DNA of 64,000 nt from Candidatus Solibacter sp. (GCA_013822245.1 PNKE01000012.1:47312-111311); one strand, 5' to 3'; shown: positions 8,222 through 17,980, counted from the stretch's first letter. Notes: generated by a model from the letters alone, not told the origin. Program-made: numbers and translations.

Positions 8222-8995
8222 CTAGGAATAGCGTTTCCGGTAGGCCGACACGATCTGGCCCACGTTGCCATCGGCCTCGACGCGCCCGCCCGAAAGCAGG
8301 ATGCCGCGCGTGCAGGTGGACTCAACAAAGCCCAGGTTATGCGAGACAACGATGACCAGGCTGCCCTTGCCGATCAGCTTCAGCATCCGGAAGTAGGATT
8401 TTTTCTGGAAGTGCTCGTCGCCGACCGAGAGAAGTTCGTCCACCAGCAGAACATCGGGGCGGAACTGCGTGGCGAAGCTGAAAGCGAGGCGCGCCAGCAT
8501 CCCCGAGGAATAGGTCCTCACCGGAACGTCAAAGAACGCCCCCAACTCGGCGAATTCCTCGATCGCCGGCATGGCTGCCGCCATTTCCGCGCGCGGGATT
8601 CCGGCGAGTGCGGCATAGAGAAACGCGTTCCGCCGCCCGGACAGGCTGGCGTTCAGCACGCCCGTGGGTTCGAGAAGCGCCGAGATCCTGGCGGGCCTTT
8701 GGATGGAGCCTTCGCTGGGCTCGATCACCCCGGCCACCAATCGCAGCAGCGTGCTCTTGCCGGAGCCGTTTGGACCAACCAAACCAACCACCTCTCCGCG
8801 GCCGAACTTGAGATCCACCTCCCGCAAGGCCCAGAACTCGTGCCGGCTGGCCGGGGTGCGCTGGATCATCCTGGTCAGGCGGCCGCGCACGGTGAGGCCG
8901 GCGTCGGTCAGCAGCCTGTACTTGACGCCCGCCGCGACCGTCTGGACCAGCGTTTCAGCGGCGGCCTGAGCCTGGCGTGCAGCAGCTTGTCTCAT
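8222..8995 (-). CDS. Polysaccharide export ABC transporter, ATP-binding subunit (Wzt/KpsT/TagH-like)
   Basis: 257 residues. Walker A GPNGSGKST, signature YSSGMLARLAF, Walker B DVLLVDE and an H-loop VSHN are all present. The KFGRGEVVGLVG start of the nucleotide-binding domain and the ERG-free, short C-terminus match capsule/O-antigen/teichoic-acid exporters without an extra carbohydrate-binding domain. The ATG at 8995 overlaps the permease stop as ATGA, which decides the start over longer in-frame upstream options. With the permease it should flip or export a lipid-linked or anchored glycan made by the neighbouring glycosyltransferases. Confidence 0.92.
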   Translation of the reverse strand: MRQAAARQAQAAAETLVQTVAAGVKYRLLTDAGLTVRGRLTRMIQRTPASRHEFWALREVDLKFGRGEVVGLVGPNGSGKSTLLRLVAGVIEPSEGSIQRPARISALLEPTGVLNASLSGRRNAFLYAALAGIPRAEMAAAMPAIEEFAELGAFFDVPVRTYSSGMLARLAFSFATQFRPDVLLVDELLSVGDEHFQKKSYFRMLKLIGKGSLVIVVSHNLGFVESTCTRGILLSGGRVEADGNVGQIVSAYRKRYS

Positions 8996-9768
8996 AGGTA
9001 GTAGTAGAACCTCCGGCGGTTGACCGAGAACGAAACGCTGCCGGCAAGGCAGAGCGCCGCGGCGGCGGCTGAGGCGACGATCCAGGTTTCCGCCGCGGGA
9101 ACCGCGCCCTCGCGGATCGGCAACTGGAACAGTTCGAGGAACGGAACGGCCGGGTTCAGCCGGTAGATCTCCCTCATCGGACCCTGGAGCGACTCTGGCC
9201 GCCAGAGGATTGGGGAGAAGAAGAACCATAGGAAGAGAACCGAACTCAGCAGGTAACGGAAGTCGCGGAAGAACACCGTTGCCTGAGCCGCCAGCAGGGA
9301 TGCGCCGGCGCCCGCCGCGGCCGTGATCAGGATGGACGCCGGAAGCCACAGCATCGCCGGGTGGTACGGCGCGCCCAGAACCGGCATGATGGCGAACAGG
9401 ATGGCCAGGTGGATCAGTGCATCGATTCCGCTGGCGGCGGCCTGCACCAGCGGTAGGAGTTGTGACGGCATCCGCAGCCGGGTGACATACAAGGAGTTGC
9501 CGGCCAGAGACTCGGCGGCGTTCAGGCTCGATGCCTGAAAGAACGTCCAGGGCACGTATCCGCAGAAGAAATAGACGCCGTAGTCAGCCAGATTCCAACC
9601 GCTGAGTCCGGCGAAAATGATCGAGAAACTCAGGATGGTCAGCATTGGCATGAGAAGCGCCCAAAGCAGCCCCAGCGCCGAACCGCTGTAGCGTTGTTCC
9701 ATCTGGACTCTCAGCAGTTCTGCGAACAGTTCGCGCGACTCACCCAGTTCTTTCCAGAATCGTGCCAT
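8992..9768 (-). CDS. Polysaccharide export ABC-2 permease (Wzm/KpsM/TagG-like)
   Basis: 258 residues with six hydrophobic segments and the family-typical cytosolic N-terminus followed by QRYSGSALGLLWALLMP. The C-terminus ends RRRFYYYL, a common ending in Wzm/TagG permeases. It overlaps the ATP-binding gene by four bases (ATGA) and its start overlaps the stop of the upstream glycosyltransferase gene by one base (TGATG). This is tight translational coupling in the polysaccharide operon. Confidence 0.92.
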   Translation of the reverse strand: MARFWKELGESRELFAELLRVQMEQRYSGSALGLLWALLMPMLTILSFSIIFAGLSGWNLADYGVYFFCGYVPWTFFQASSLNAAESLAGNSLYVTRLRMPSQLLPLVQAAASGIDALIHLAILFAIMPVLGAPYHPAMLWLPASILITAAAGAGASLLAAQATVFFRDFRYLLSSVLFLWFFFSPILWRPESLQGPMREIYRLNPAVPFLELFQLPIREGAVPAAETWIVASAAAAALCLAGSVSFSVNRRRFYYYL

Positions 9769-12700
9769 CAGGCAAACACCTCCTCGATCTCTCCCTCGTG
9801 GCGCTGGCCATCAGCCTGCGCCTCGCCGTACGCTCCGGCGGGACACGCCGAAACCCGGAGCTCCCTCATCAGGACCGTGGCCGGCGAACAGCCATGGACA
9901 CGGAACTCGAAATCCTCGACCGCCTCCTCCAAATCGAAGAAGACCTGGGCCACCGCTCCGCCCCCGGCGATATCGCCGGCCATGACGCCCGCCGAGTGGC
10001 AGATGCCGCGCGGTCCGCAGAATGCCTCGACCTGGGCGATGTGCTGGCCTGCGCCGGTCTCGCCCTCCGCCCAAATCATGAACTCGGCCCGCCAGCGGCC
10101 CGCGGGCACACGCATATACGGCCCGTATGTGACGGTCCGCCAGCCGCTGCCCTCGCTGCGCAGCGCCAGGCAGCGGTGCGAAGGCGACCAGACGATGGAG
10201 GTGTCCGGGGGACGCAGCAGGTCGGCGGCGCCGGCTTGGAACAGGTAACGGCGGCTGCCGTGCCAGGCGGCTACGGTTGCGCGGTAGGCTTCCAAGGTCC
10301 GCCGGGCCATGGCCTCGCGGCTGAACCGCTGCCGCCACCGGGCCAACCCGGCGCGGCCCATGGCTGCGCGGCGGTCCGGGTCGCCGAGCAGTTCAAGAAT
10401 CGCATCCGCAAGCGCGCCGGCGTCGCCGGGCTCCACCAGTATTCCGGTTACGCCGTCCTCGACCACCTCGGGGATGCCCCCGGTCGAGGTGCCCACGACT
10501 GGCTTGCCCTGGGCCATCGCTTCGAGCAGGACCAGACCGAACGACTCCCACAGCGACGGCGCCACAAACAGGCTGCATTCGCCATACAGACTCCTCAAGC
10601 GTTCAGCGCTGACCGGCCCGGTGACCTCGACCCTGGCCGCCGCGGCCGAGTCGCGCCGCCGCAGCTTCTCCATCCACGTCTTTCCGATCCCCGCACTGTC
10701 GTCGCCGGCGATCACATAGCGGGCCGTCCGCTCTCGCGGCAGCAACCGCTCGATGGCCTCTGTCAGCGCGCCGATGCCCTTGCGCGTCTCCAGGCGGCCG
10801 GCGAACAGAACCAGCGGGTGACTTGGGTCAACGCGGCCCGGTTCCGGCGCCGGCGAGTCGACGCCCAATCCGAGCGGGATGCGGCGCATGCGGTCCGGGC
10901 CGGTCTGGTAGAGCCGTTCCGCCAGGCCGGCAATGGCGCGCGTGGAGCCTGTCAGCATGTTCGCGTGCGCGCTCAGCCGGCGTTCCAGGGCGATGGCAAG
11001 CCTCAGATCCTGATTCAATACCCAGCCTTGCGTTTCGGCGACCTCGGAAAGCGGCGAATGCGCCCGGACAACCACCGGCAGGCGCTGGTCGATGGCCGTC
11101 ACCACGCCCTCGGCGTCCCAGTTGGGCGACTCGACGAGATCGAGACCGAACCGGGCATCGATGCCGCTGATCGTCCGGTGGACGGCCCAACTGTAGGCCA
11201 GGTTCTTCGACGTCACCGCCGTCCCGGGATCCATCGGCACGCCCGGCGGAAGCTGGGATTCGGCCGGCTTGTGGATCCAGACTCCTTCCACGGCGCTGTC
11301 CCCGGCGCCGGCGTCGGCGCTGACGAGATGGACCTCGCAGCCGAGCTGCCTGAGTCCACGAGCGAGTTCCCAGGTGTAGGTTGCGATGCCGCCAGGCCTC
11401 ACCCAGGGCAGGCTCTGCGACAGCAGACAGACGCGCATCCGAACCGGGCGCGCGGCGAATTCGAGGAACCCGCCTTCGCCGGGCTCAGGCAGCCGGCGCA
11501 GGCGTTGCTGCCGTCTCCAGCCGCGCCACAGGCCGGTCACCGCCCCGCGCCACGCGGCCCACCGGTATGCGGATGCCTCGCCGCGGCTGATCTCGCCCTG
11601 CCTGCACCAGCGCCCGATCTCGCGGATTCGCTCCTTATGGACGCGCTTGAGAATCGATACCGCCGCGGCCGGGCGGGGCAGCGCGCCGCTGTAGTTCTTC
11701 AAGGCGCAGTAAACGGTGTTCTTGACGATGGCGTACCAGTTCAACTGGTGGCGGCCTGTCCGGTTCCGCGACCGGGCGGCTTCGTGATAAACGATGGCAT
11801 TGGGGCGATGAATGGTCCGATAGCCGGCACGTTCCAGGCGCCAGACGATGTCGGCTTCGTCGTGGTAGTATTCAATCCGTTCGTCGAACCCGCCGATGCG
11901 CTCAAGCGCCGAGCGGCGGAAGATGCAGTTGTTCCCCGACACCGTGTTCAAGCGGCCATCCGACCAGTCGAAGTGACGGCCGGGTTCGGCCCGGTTCCAT
12001 TCGACGAAGCCCTCGCGGTCCAGCGTGCCGCAGCTGAACTCGATGTCGCGGCCGTTCATGCGGTAGACCAGGCCGCCGGCGCCGCCGGTTTTCGGATCGA
12101 GAAATGCCGGCGCCAGACGTTCGAGCCAGCGTGGATCGGCGACCGCATCGTCGTCGATAAACGCCACCAGATCCCCCGCCGCGGCGGCGATGCCCTCATT
12201 GCGGGAGACCGAAAGCACGCGCGATTGGGTGGAGACCGACTTCACGCGCCCGCGCCAGCGTTCGAGGACCTCCCCGGTTGAGTCGGTCGAAGGCCCATTG
12301 ACGGCGATGACCTCGAAGTTCGAGTAGGTCTGCGCCTCGAGCGACGAGATGCAGCGGTCGAGCCACCAGCCCCGGTTGTAAGTGTTGATCACCACGCTCA
12401 CCCTGGGCCGGTAACTGCACCGCTGGGGCAGGGCCGTGATCTCGTCGATCAGCGCCGCCACCCGGCGCCTGGCTGCTTCAGGGTTGAATTCCTCGATGCG
12501 GTCCATTTGAGCCGCGTGCAAAGCCCAGCGCGAGTGCGAGTCCTCGAGCGCCTGGCGGATCTCGCTGGCCCATTCCCGCTCGGTCTCGCCCATCAGCAGG
12601 TGGCCCGCGCCGCCGAGGGTTTCAGGCACTGCCGCCGCCGGAAAGGCGAAAACGGGCAGGCCGAATGCCATGGCCTCGATCAGCGGAGCGCCAAAGCCCT

Positions 12701-13493
12701 CGTGCTCGCTGGCCGAAACGAAGACGTGGCTGTCGAGAAGCGTCCGCCGGACCTCATCGTCGCTGATCTTGCCGGGAATGAAGACGTCGGCGCCCTCACG
12801 CAGGCCGAGCCGGCGGCACAGATCGGATAGTCCGCGGCGCCAATGCGGGTGTTGGGCGTCGTCGCCGATCAGGGTCAGGGTCGATTCCGGGTCGTGGGCT
12901 TTCCAGGCGGCCAGCAGGCCGATGAGGCGGTCCTGGCGCTTGTTGGGCGCCAGCCGGCCGACGAAGACAAAGCGTGTGCCGCGCCGCACGGGCGAGCGCG
13001 GGGAGATGATCGGCGGGGGCGCCAGGCGGTCCAGATCGATGAGCAGCGGGAAGACGCCCGTGGACTCGTAGCCCGCGGCGTTCAAATCCCCACGGCTGAA
13101 CTCGCTCATGCCGTAAGCGGCGTCAAAGGCCGGAGCCAGGCCCCGCAACTGGTCCAGACCCAGGGCGCAGTCGCGAGCCACGCCCTCATTGCCGCCCGCC
13201 ATATCAGGCGGTGTAATGTTGTGGTACATCATCACCCGGCGGCCGGGGTAGCTGTCGGCCCAGCAGGCAACGGGGGAGTAGTGGAAAAACTGATACAGCA
13301 GCAGATCGCCGTCGCCAGCGCCGCGCGTCAGCATGTCCAGCGGCCCGGTCTCGCCCTTCAAACCGGGATCGGCGTGGGCGGCGATCAGGTGCGCCTTGTG
13401 TCCCAGACCGGCGCAGGCATCGCGCAGCAGGCGGCAGTGAGCCGAAACAGCGTCGCCGCGGGAGACCGAATTCGTCAGGATATGGATGGTCAT
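9768..13493 (-). CDS. Triple glycosyltransferase fusion (GT4-GT2-GT4) with C-terminal beta domain
   Basis: 1241 residues, three catalytic modules in one chain. Residues 1-355 are GT4-like (FVFVGRLAPNKRQDRL, then EHEGFGAPLIEAMAFG with the E-x7-E pair). Residues 363-600 are GT2-like, with VVINTYNRG, the DxD-type IDDDA at about 446-450 and a GNNCIFRRSAL acceptor loop. Residues 685-1075 are a second GT4 (GGIATYTWELARGL, LFAGRLETRKGIG, ESFGLVLLEAMAQG). Residues 1085-1220 form a Trp/Gly-rich, probably beta-sandwich region of unknown type, possibly glycan-binding. It would add several sugars to a growing chain on the cytosolic side. The start overlaps the upstream small gene as ATGA. Confidence 0.9.
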   Translation of the reverse strand: MTIHILTNSVSRGDAVSAHCRLLRDACAGLGHKAHLIAAHADPGLKGETGPLDMLTRGAGDGDLLLYQFFHYSPVACWADSYPGRRVMMYHNITPPDMAGGNEGVARDCALGLDQLRGLAPAFDAAYGMSEFSRGDLNAAGYESTGVFPLLIDLDRLAPPPIISPRSPVRRGTRFVFVGRLAPNKRQDRLIGLLAAWKAHDPESTLTLIGDDAQHPHWRRGLSDLCRRLGLREGADVFIPGKISDDEVRRTLLDSHVFVSASEHEGFGAPLIEAMAFGLPVFAFPAAAVPETLGGAGHLLMGETEREWASEIRQALEDSHSRWALHAAQMDRIEEFNPEAARRRVAALIDEITALPQRCSYRPRVSVVINTYNRGWWLDRCISSLEAQTYSNFEVIAVNGPSTDSTGEVLERWRGRVKSVSTQSRVLSVSRNEGIAAAAGDLVAFIDDDAVADPRWLERLAPAFLDPKTGGAGGLVYRMNGRDIEFSCGTLDREGFVEWNRAEPGRHFDWSDGRLNTVSGNNCIFRRSALERIGGFDERIEYYHDEADIVWRLERAGYRTIHRPNAIVYHEAARSRNRTGRHQLNWYAIVKNTVYCALKNYSGALPRPAAAVSILKRVHKERIREIGRWCRQGEISRGEASAYRWAAWRGAVTGLWRGWRRQQRLRRLPEPGEGGFLEFAARPVRMRVCLLSQSLPWVRPGGIATYTWELARGLRQLGCEVHLVSADAGAGDSAVEGVWIHKPAESQLPPGVPMDPGTAVTSKNLAYSWAVHRTISGIDARFGLDLVESPNWDAEGVVTAIDQRLPVVVRAHSPLSEVAETQGWVLNQDLRLAIALERRLSAHANMLTGSTRAIAGLAERLYQTGPDRMRRIPLGLGVDSPAPEPGRVDPSHPLVLFAGRLETRKGIGALTEAIERLLPRERTARYVIAGDDSAGIGKTWMEKLRRRDSAAAARVEVTGPVSAERLRSLYGECSLFVAPSLWESFGLVLLEAMAQGKPVVGTSTGGIPEVVEDGVTGILVEPGDAGALADAILELLGDPDRRAAMGRAGLARWRQRFSREAMARRTLEAYRATVAAWHGSRRYLFQAGAADLLRPPDTSIVWSPSHRCLALRSEGSGWRTVTYGPYMRVPAGRWRAEFMIWAEGETGAGQHIAQVEAFCGPRGICHSAGVMAGDIAGGGAVAQVFFDLEEAVEDFEFRVHGCSPATVLMRELRVSACPAGAYGEAQADGQRHEGEIEEVFA

Positions 13494-13885
13494 CGGGCAG
13501 ACTCCCTGGCGCGCCTTTCAGCGTCTTCGATCAACGCCGCCGTGGCCGCCGCCGTGTCGCCCACCGCGCGTGCATACGCCTTGAGGCTTCTGGTGTACCA
13601 GGGCAGCAGGGCGGCGACCGATCTGATCGCCAGATCCGCCCACAACGGGTAGCCCCGCGGACGCTCGCCCAGCGCGCATGCGGCGGCCGAGAGGCAATTG
13701 ACTGAAGCCTTGAGATTGGATATCAGTTCGGCCGAAAACAGCACCCCGGGGCTGGGGCGCGATGGGCCGGAATCCAGCCGGGATGTTCCGTGTCCGCCAG
13801 GGTGGCCCAGGGCGCGCCGGACCGATTCCTCAATCTGTACGATCTTCGCATCGCAGCCGGGCGTCACGGTTGTCGGGCAGGCCAT
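13490..13885 (-). CDS. Small helical protein of the polysaccharide operon, unknown function
   Basis: 131 residues, not recognised. The C-terminal half is amphipathic helix (PWYTRSLKAYARAVGD, then AAATAALIEDAERRARE). It resembles helical segments found in proteins of bacterial glycan-methyltransferase and glycosyltransferase clusters. Its stop overlaps the start of the 1241-residue glycosyltransferase by ATGA, which argues that it is a real translated gene. It may be a partner or scaffold of the glycosyltransferase; this is inference. The first 30 residues are low in family-like features, so a later start is possible. Confidence 0.55.
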   Translation of the reverse strand: MACPTTVTPGCDAKIVQIEESVRRALGHPGGHGTSRLDSGPSRPSPGVLFSAELISNLKASVNCLSAAACALGERPRGYPLWADLAIRSVAALLPWYTRSLKAYARAVGDTAAATAALIEDAERRARESAR

Positions 13886-14004
13886 AGGTTCAATAGCGGG
13901 AGCACGGCTCCGGCCATGGAGGCGCCGGCGCCGCGGGGAGGCCCTTCAGCCATCCCTTGCCGCTCTGAGGAGATAGTCCCCCGGCGGCGGTTTTTTCTCA
14001 CCGA

Positions 14005-15105
14005 TTAACCTGGGTTCACAACTCGCGCCACCCCGGCCCGGCGAAGCCAGTCGAGCCACTGCCGGGCGGCGGCCTGCGGATGGTAGGCGCGCACGGCGTC
14101 GTCCTGCTGCCCGGCGATGCGGGCGCGCAGGGACCGATCGCGGTCCACCTGATCGATGGCCTCGGCGATGACCGGCCAGTCGGGTTCATCAAACAGCACG
14201 CCCGCGCCGCGCATGGTCTCGGGAACCGCCGCCGACGCCAGGGCGAAAACCGGCAAACCGTGGTGCATGGCTTCGGCCAGGGGCACGCAGAAGCCTTCGT
14301 GCGCGCTCATGCTGATGAACGCGCTCGACGCCCGGTACCAGGCGTTAAGGCGGTCCTGGGCAATGGATCCGGTGAACGCCACGCGCGGCAGGCCGAGACG
14401 GCCGCAAAGCTCTCTAAGCCTGTCGACATAGCCCGGCGCGCCGTCCAGCGATCCGGCCACAACCAGCCGCCAGGGGTTGGGCGAGATGCGGCGCAGATGG
14501 TCAAACACCAGCAGGATGTCCTCGATCCGCTTATGCGGCAACACCCGGCCGGCGGCCAGCAGCGTCCGGCCATGGAGTTTCGCCTCGGCGAGCACCACCT
14601 GATCGGGCTGCCGGCCGAGCAGATCCTGGCGCATGAGGTAGGGCAGCAGGTCGCAACCGGGTCCGCCGGCGGCGCTGAGCGAGGCCGCGCTGGAATGGGA
14701 ATGGGCCGCCACGGCGTGCATACTGGCTGCCAGCGGTCCTGCCTGCCGCAGACCCTGGCGGGCCGCTTCCACCACCGCCGGCGGTGATCCGATGAGCAGG
14801 TCGGGCGGGGTGACGTCGTGGTAGAGCATCAAACGGCGGCAGGGGGCCGACGCCAGGCGGTCGAAGCTCGCGCAGCCAAGCGAGAAATGCAGCAGCATCG
14901 TGTCGCCGGGCGCGGGATCGAGGGACTTCGCCGCCTCGATGCGGACTCCGCCGGCCGGACCGGGGTCATGAGCGTAGATTCGGGCGTCGATGCCCGCGCC
15001 TTGTGCCGCGCGGTGCAGCGCGACGATCTCGTTGCCTACCGCGTCGCGGCCGGCCACCGACGGATGATACTGCAGCAGCCGCGCCACCGCGCCTCTTTCC
15101 TTCAA
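14005..15105 (-). CDS. GT4-family glycosyltransferase
   Basis: 366 residues. The N-terminal domain has HFSLGCASFDRLA and YHDVTPPDLL, matching the N-terminal module of the neighbouring triple glycosyltransferase. The C-terminal Rossmann domain has LLAAGRVLPHKRIEDIL and the donor-binding SAHEGFCVPLAEAMHHG. Retaining GT4 enzymes transfer sugars from nucleotide-sugar donors. The ATG overlaps the preceding stop by four bases (ATGA). A gap of about 120 bases with no recognisable feature separates it from the next minus-strand gene. Confidence 0.88.
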   Translation of the reverse strand: MKERGAVARLLQYHPSVAGRDAVGNEIVALHRAAQGAGIDARIYAHDPGPAGGVRIEAAKSLDPAPGDTMLLHFSLGCASFDRLASAPCRRLMLYHDVTPPDLLIGSPPAVVEAARQGLRQAGPLAASMHAVAAHSHSSAASLSAAGGPGCDLLPYLMRQDLLGRQPDQVVLAEAKLHGRTLLAAGRVLPHKRIEDILLVFDHLRRISPNPWRLVVAGSLDGAPGYVDRLRELCGRLGLPRVAFTGSIAQDRLNAWYRASSAFISMSAHEGFCVPLAEAMHHGLPVFALASAAVPETMRGAGVLFDEPDWPVIAEAIDQVDRDRSLRARIAGQQDDAVRAYHPQAAARQWLDWLRRAGVARVVNPG

Positions 15106-15605
15106 GTCCCGTCGCGAAGCTCCAACTGGCGGACGCGCTCATCGAGCGCCAGCATCTGGCGGCGGATGTCGTGTTCGCGCCCGGACTGCTCCTTCATGTG
15201 GCTTTCCAGCGACAGCCAGACCGATTCGATCGCCTGGTCCCGCAGCCGGAACGAACGCAGCGTCCACCACAGCAGCCTCGATTGCCAGCGCACAAGAATG
15301 TGGCCGAACCTGCCGCGAAAAGTGGCCGGCACGGGCGGAATGAGGCTATCGGGACGCAGCAACGCCGAAACAGACGATTGGGCGCCGTAGCGGTCGGCCC
15401 GCATCCGGCCGCGGAACTCCTCGATGATCGCCTCGTACCTGCGGCGGGCCAGCGCGCGTTCGGCCGTGGCGGCGCCGCCGGCGGCAACTGAAAGGGAGAG
15501 GAGGGAGCGCGGCGGCGTGGGGACTGCTGAGTTCACCAATGAGCCGTTTCGCTGCGCGCCCTGCCTCACATTCACATAGTGCTTGAACGAGGCCAGTCCT
15601 CTCAT
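15102..15605 (-). CDS. Small coiled-coil protein, first gene of the polysaccharide operon
   Basis: 167 residues, family not recognised. After a poorly conserved-looking N-terminus, residues 95-165 are strongly helical (LVRWQSRLLWWTLRSFRL, then an acidic/basic coiled coil ending ALDERVRQLELRDGT). The pattern of an aromatic helix followed by a coiled coil parallels the 131-residue protein at 13490-13885. It is translationally coupled to the GT4 gene (ATGA overlap at 15102-15105). Possibly a chain-length or scaffold factor; no function can be claimed. Confidence 0.55.
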   Translation of the reverse strand: MRGLASFKHYVNVRQGAQRNGSLVNSAVPTPPRSLLSLSVAAGGAATAERALARRRYEAIIEEFRGRMRADRYGAQSSVSALLRPDSLIPPVPATFRGRFGHILVRWQSRLLWWTLRSFRLRDQAIESVWLSLESHMKEQSGREHDIRRQMLALDERVRQLELRDGT

Positions 15606-15641
15606 GGAATCCTCATCGGACGGTTTGCCGACGCCAAGAAT

Positions 15642-15669
15642 AGAAAAAGGCGGCCCAGGGCGGGCCGCC
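15642..15669 (-). terminator. Rho-independent terminator downstream of frr
   Basis: On the minus strand an 8-base perfect stem (15649-15656 with 15662-15669, GGCGGCCC/GGGCCGCC) with a five-base loop is followed by TTTTT then CTA. It lies about 30 bases past the frr stop, ends the translation-factor operon, and separates it from the polysaccharide operon on the same strand. Confidence 0.85.
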
Positions 15670-15698
15670 TGTCGCGAACACCGTGGCCGGATGCGCGG

Positions 15699-16298
15699 TC
15701 AGATCTCCATCACTTCCTTTTCCTTCGCCTTGGCGGCGTTATCGAGCTTGGTGATGAAGGCGTCGGTCAGTTTCTGGACCGAATCGTGTGAACGGCGGTC
15801 GTCATCCTCGCTGATGAGCTTATCCTTGAGCATCTTCTTCAAGGCTTCGTTCGAGTCGCGGCGGATGTTGCGGATGGCGACGCGGTGATCCTCGGCCATG
15901 TGATGGAGATGTTTCGCCATCTCTTTACGCCGCTCCTCGGTCAGAGCCGGCACCGGGACGCGGATCAGCTTGCCGTCGTTGGACGGGTTCAGGCCAAGGT
16001 TGGCCGAGCGGATGGCCTTTTCGATGGCGTTGATCTGCGACGAGTCATAGGGCTGCAGGGTGATGAGCGCCGGCTCGGGGACATGCAGCGTGGCCACGTG
16101 ATTCAGCGGCATCGGCGATCCATAAGCCTCAACGGTGACGCCGTCGAGCAGATGAATGGAGGCGCGCCCGGTGCGGACGCTCGCCATCGCGTGCTGAAGG
16201 TCGGCGATCACTTTCTCCATGCGCGTTTCCGCCGATTTCTCCACCTCGGCGACGGTCGCAAACGGGCTCGATCCAGCTTGGGGATGTTCAGATTTCAT
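15699..16298 (-). CDS. frr: Ribosome recycling factor
   Basis: 199 residues, the usual RRF length plus roughly 10-15 extra N-terminal residues. Diagnostic blocks are RTGRASIHLLDGVTVEAYGS, LNHVATLHVPEP, IRSANLGLNPSNDG, IRVPVPALTEERRKEM and the C-terminal helical hairpin. With EF-G it splits the post-termination ribosome. Last gene of rpsB-tsf-pyrH-frr; a strong terminator follows. Confidence 0.97.
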   Translation of the reverse strand: MKSEHPQAGSSPFATVAEVEKSAETRMEKVIADLQHAMASVRTGRASIHLLDGVTVEAYGSPMPLNHVATLHVPEPALITLQPYDSSQINAIEKAIRSANLGLNPSNDGKLIRVPVPALTEERRKEMAKHLHHMAEDHRVAIRNIRRDSNEALKKMLKDKLISEDDDRRSHDSVQKLTDAFITKLDNAAKAKEKEVMEI

Positions 16299-16349
16299 GG
16301 CGTTTGTCCTTGGCGTGGTTCCTTCTCAGGGCCGTTGTCCCTTATTAAA

Positions 16350-17063
16350 TCAAGCGATCAAGGTGCCGACGGCTTCGCCCATCGACATCCGCATTATATT
16401 GCCCCGGGTGGTGAGATTGAAGACCAGTATGGGCAACTGGTTGTCGCGGCACATGGCCACGGCCGAGGCATCCATCACTTTGAGGTTCTTCGCCAGCACC
16501 TCGTCATAAGAGACCCGTGCATACCTCAGTGCGTCCTCGTGCTTGCGCGGATCCTTGTCGTAGACGCCGTCGACGCCTGTCGCCTTGGCGAAGATCTCGG
16601 CCTGGATCTCGAGGGCGCGCAGTGCGCCGGCCGAATCGGTCGAAAAAAACGGGTTCGACGTTCCGCCGCCGAAAACCACCACCCGGCCCTTTTCCAGGTG
16701 CCGGATCGCCCGGCGCCGGATGTAGGGCTCGGCCAGTTGGTTCATCTGGACGGCGGTCATGACGCGCGTCGGGACGCCCTTTTTCTCCAGCGCGTCCTGC
16801 ATGGCCAGGCAGTTGATGATGGTGGCCAGCATGCCCATGGAGTCGGCCGTGACGCGGTCCATATGCCGCGCCGCCTCGGCCACGCCGCGGAAAAAATTGC
16901 CGCCGCCGATCACCAGCCCAAGCTGGACGCCGCCGGCTTGCACCTCGGCGATCTCTTCGGCCATGGCGCTGACACAGGCCGGATCAATGCCGAAACCGGC
17001 GCCCCCGGCCAAGACCTCCCCGCTTAACTTCAGCAGGATTCTCTTGTATCGGGGCGCCGGCAT
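16350..17063 (-). CDS. pyrH: UMP kinase
   Basis: 237 residues of the amino-acid-kinase fold. [11 protein letters not shown] phosphate-binding start, [28 protein letters not shown] and the nucleotide-site [20 protein letters not shown] are all present. It phosphorylates UMP to UDP. It sits between tsf and frr, as in most bacteria. About 50 bases without a visible terminator separate it from frr. Confidence 0.97.
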   Translation of the reverse strand: MPAPRYKRILLKLSGEVLAGGAGFGIDPACVSAMAEEIAEVQAGGVQLGLVIGGGNFFRGVAEAARHMDRVTADSMGMLATIINCLAMQDALEKKGVPTRVMTAVQMNQLAEPYIRRRAIRHLEKGRVVVFGGGTSNPFFSTDSAGALRALEIQAEIFAKATGVDGVYDKDPRKHEDALRYARVSYDEVLAKNLKVMDASAVAMCRDNQLPILVFNLTTRGNIMRMSMGEAVGTLIA

Positions 17064-17086
17064 TGAGGTATCGCTCTTCCTGACTA

Positions 17087-17980
17087 CTAGGCGGCTTCCT
17101 CGGTCTGGACCGTTTCGCCGACCTTGAACCGCAGGAAACAGGCCACCGACAGCGTATCACCAAGCTGGGCTCCCTTGGCGGCCAGCAACTGCGTGATGGA
17201 AACCGCGTTGTCCTTGATGAACGGCTGTTCGAGCAGGCAAACCTCTTCGTAATACTTCGACATCCGGCCTTCCACCACCTTGTCGACAATCTGTTCGGGC
17301 TTGCCTTCGGCCAGGGCGCGGGCGCGCTGGATGTCCTTCTCCTTGTCGAGCGTTTCGGCGGTGACCTCGCCGCGCGAAACGAACTTCGGATCGGCCGCGG
17401 CCACCTGCATGGCCAGATCGTGCAGCAACTCGGCGAACACCGGGTTCGACGCCGTCTCGGCCTTGCCGGGCACGATATCCACCATCGTGACCAGTTGCGA
17501 TCCGGGGTGGGTGTAGGCGCCCACAAAGCCCTTCGCCGCGTGGCGGGCGAAGCGCGGCACATTCATGTTCTCGCCCACTTTGGCGATCTTGGCCTTGATG
17601 CTGTCCTCGATGGTTCCGCCGCCTTCCGACGGCAGCGCCATCAGCGCGGCCACATCGGTCGGCGAGTTCGCGGCGATCAGATTGGCCAGGTTCGACACCA
17701 GGTCCTGGAAGTCCTCGGTGCGGGCGACGAAGTCGCTCTCGCAGTTCACCTCGACCAGCACTCCCGTCTTGCCGCCGCCGGCGATCAACAGCCCGATTAC
17801 GCCCTGCTTGGTCGACCGTGTAGCCTTCTTCGCGGCCGATGCCAGCCCGCGCTTGCGCAATACGACTTCGGCTTCCGCAATGTCGCCCTTGGCCTCGACC
17901 AGGGCGCTTTTGCACTCCATCATGCCCGCTCCGGTCTTCTCGCGGAGCTGCTTCACAAGCTGGGCGCTAATTTCTGCCAT
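17087..17980 (-). CDS. tsf: Elongation factor Ts
   Basis: 297 residues. N-terminal UBA-like domain ([19 protein letters not shown]), core EF-Tu-binding motif ([11 protein letters not shown]), and [16 protein letters not shown]. Exchanges GDP for GTP on EF-Tu. Cotranscribed with rpsB and pyrH. Preceded by a strong intercistronic hairpin (18030-18056). Confidence 0.97.
   Translation of the reverse strand: MAEISAQLVKQLREKTGAGMMECKSALVEAKGDIAEAEVVLRKRGLASAAKKATRSTKQGVIGLLIAGGGKTGVLVEVNCESDFVARTEDFQDLVSNLANLIAANSPTDVAALMALPSEGGGTIEDSIKAKIAKVGENMNVPRFARHAAKGFVGAYTHPGSQLVTMVDIVPGKAETASNPVFAELLHDLAMQVAAADPKFVSRGEVTAETLDKEKDIQRARALAEGKPEQIVDKVVEGRMSKYYEEVCLLEQPFIKDNAVSITQLLAAKGAQLGDTLSVACFLRFKVGETVQTEEAA

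Noticed and set aside
9762..12281. Long plus-strand open frame (839 codons) opposite the triple glycosyltransferase
   Set aside because: Arg/His/Gly/Pro-rich antisense shadow typical of GC-rich DNA. The minus strand has clear glycosyltransferase motifs.
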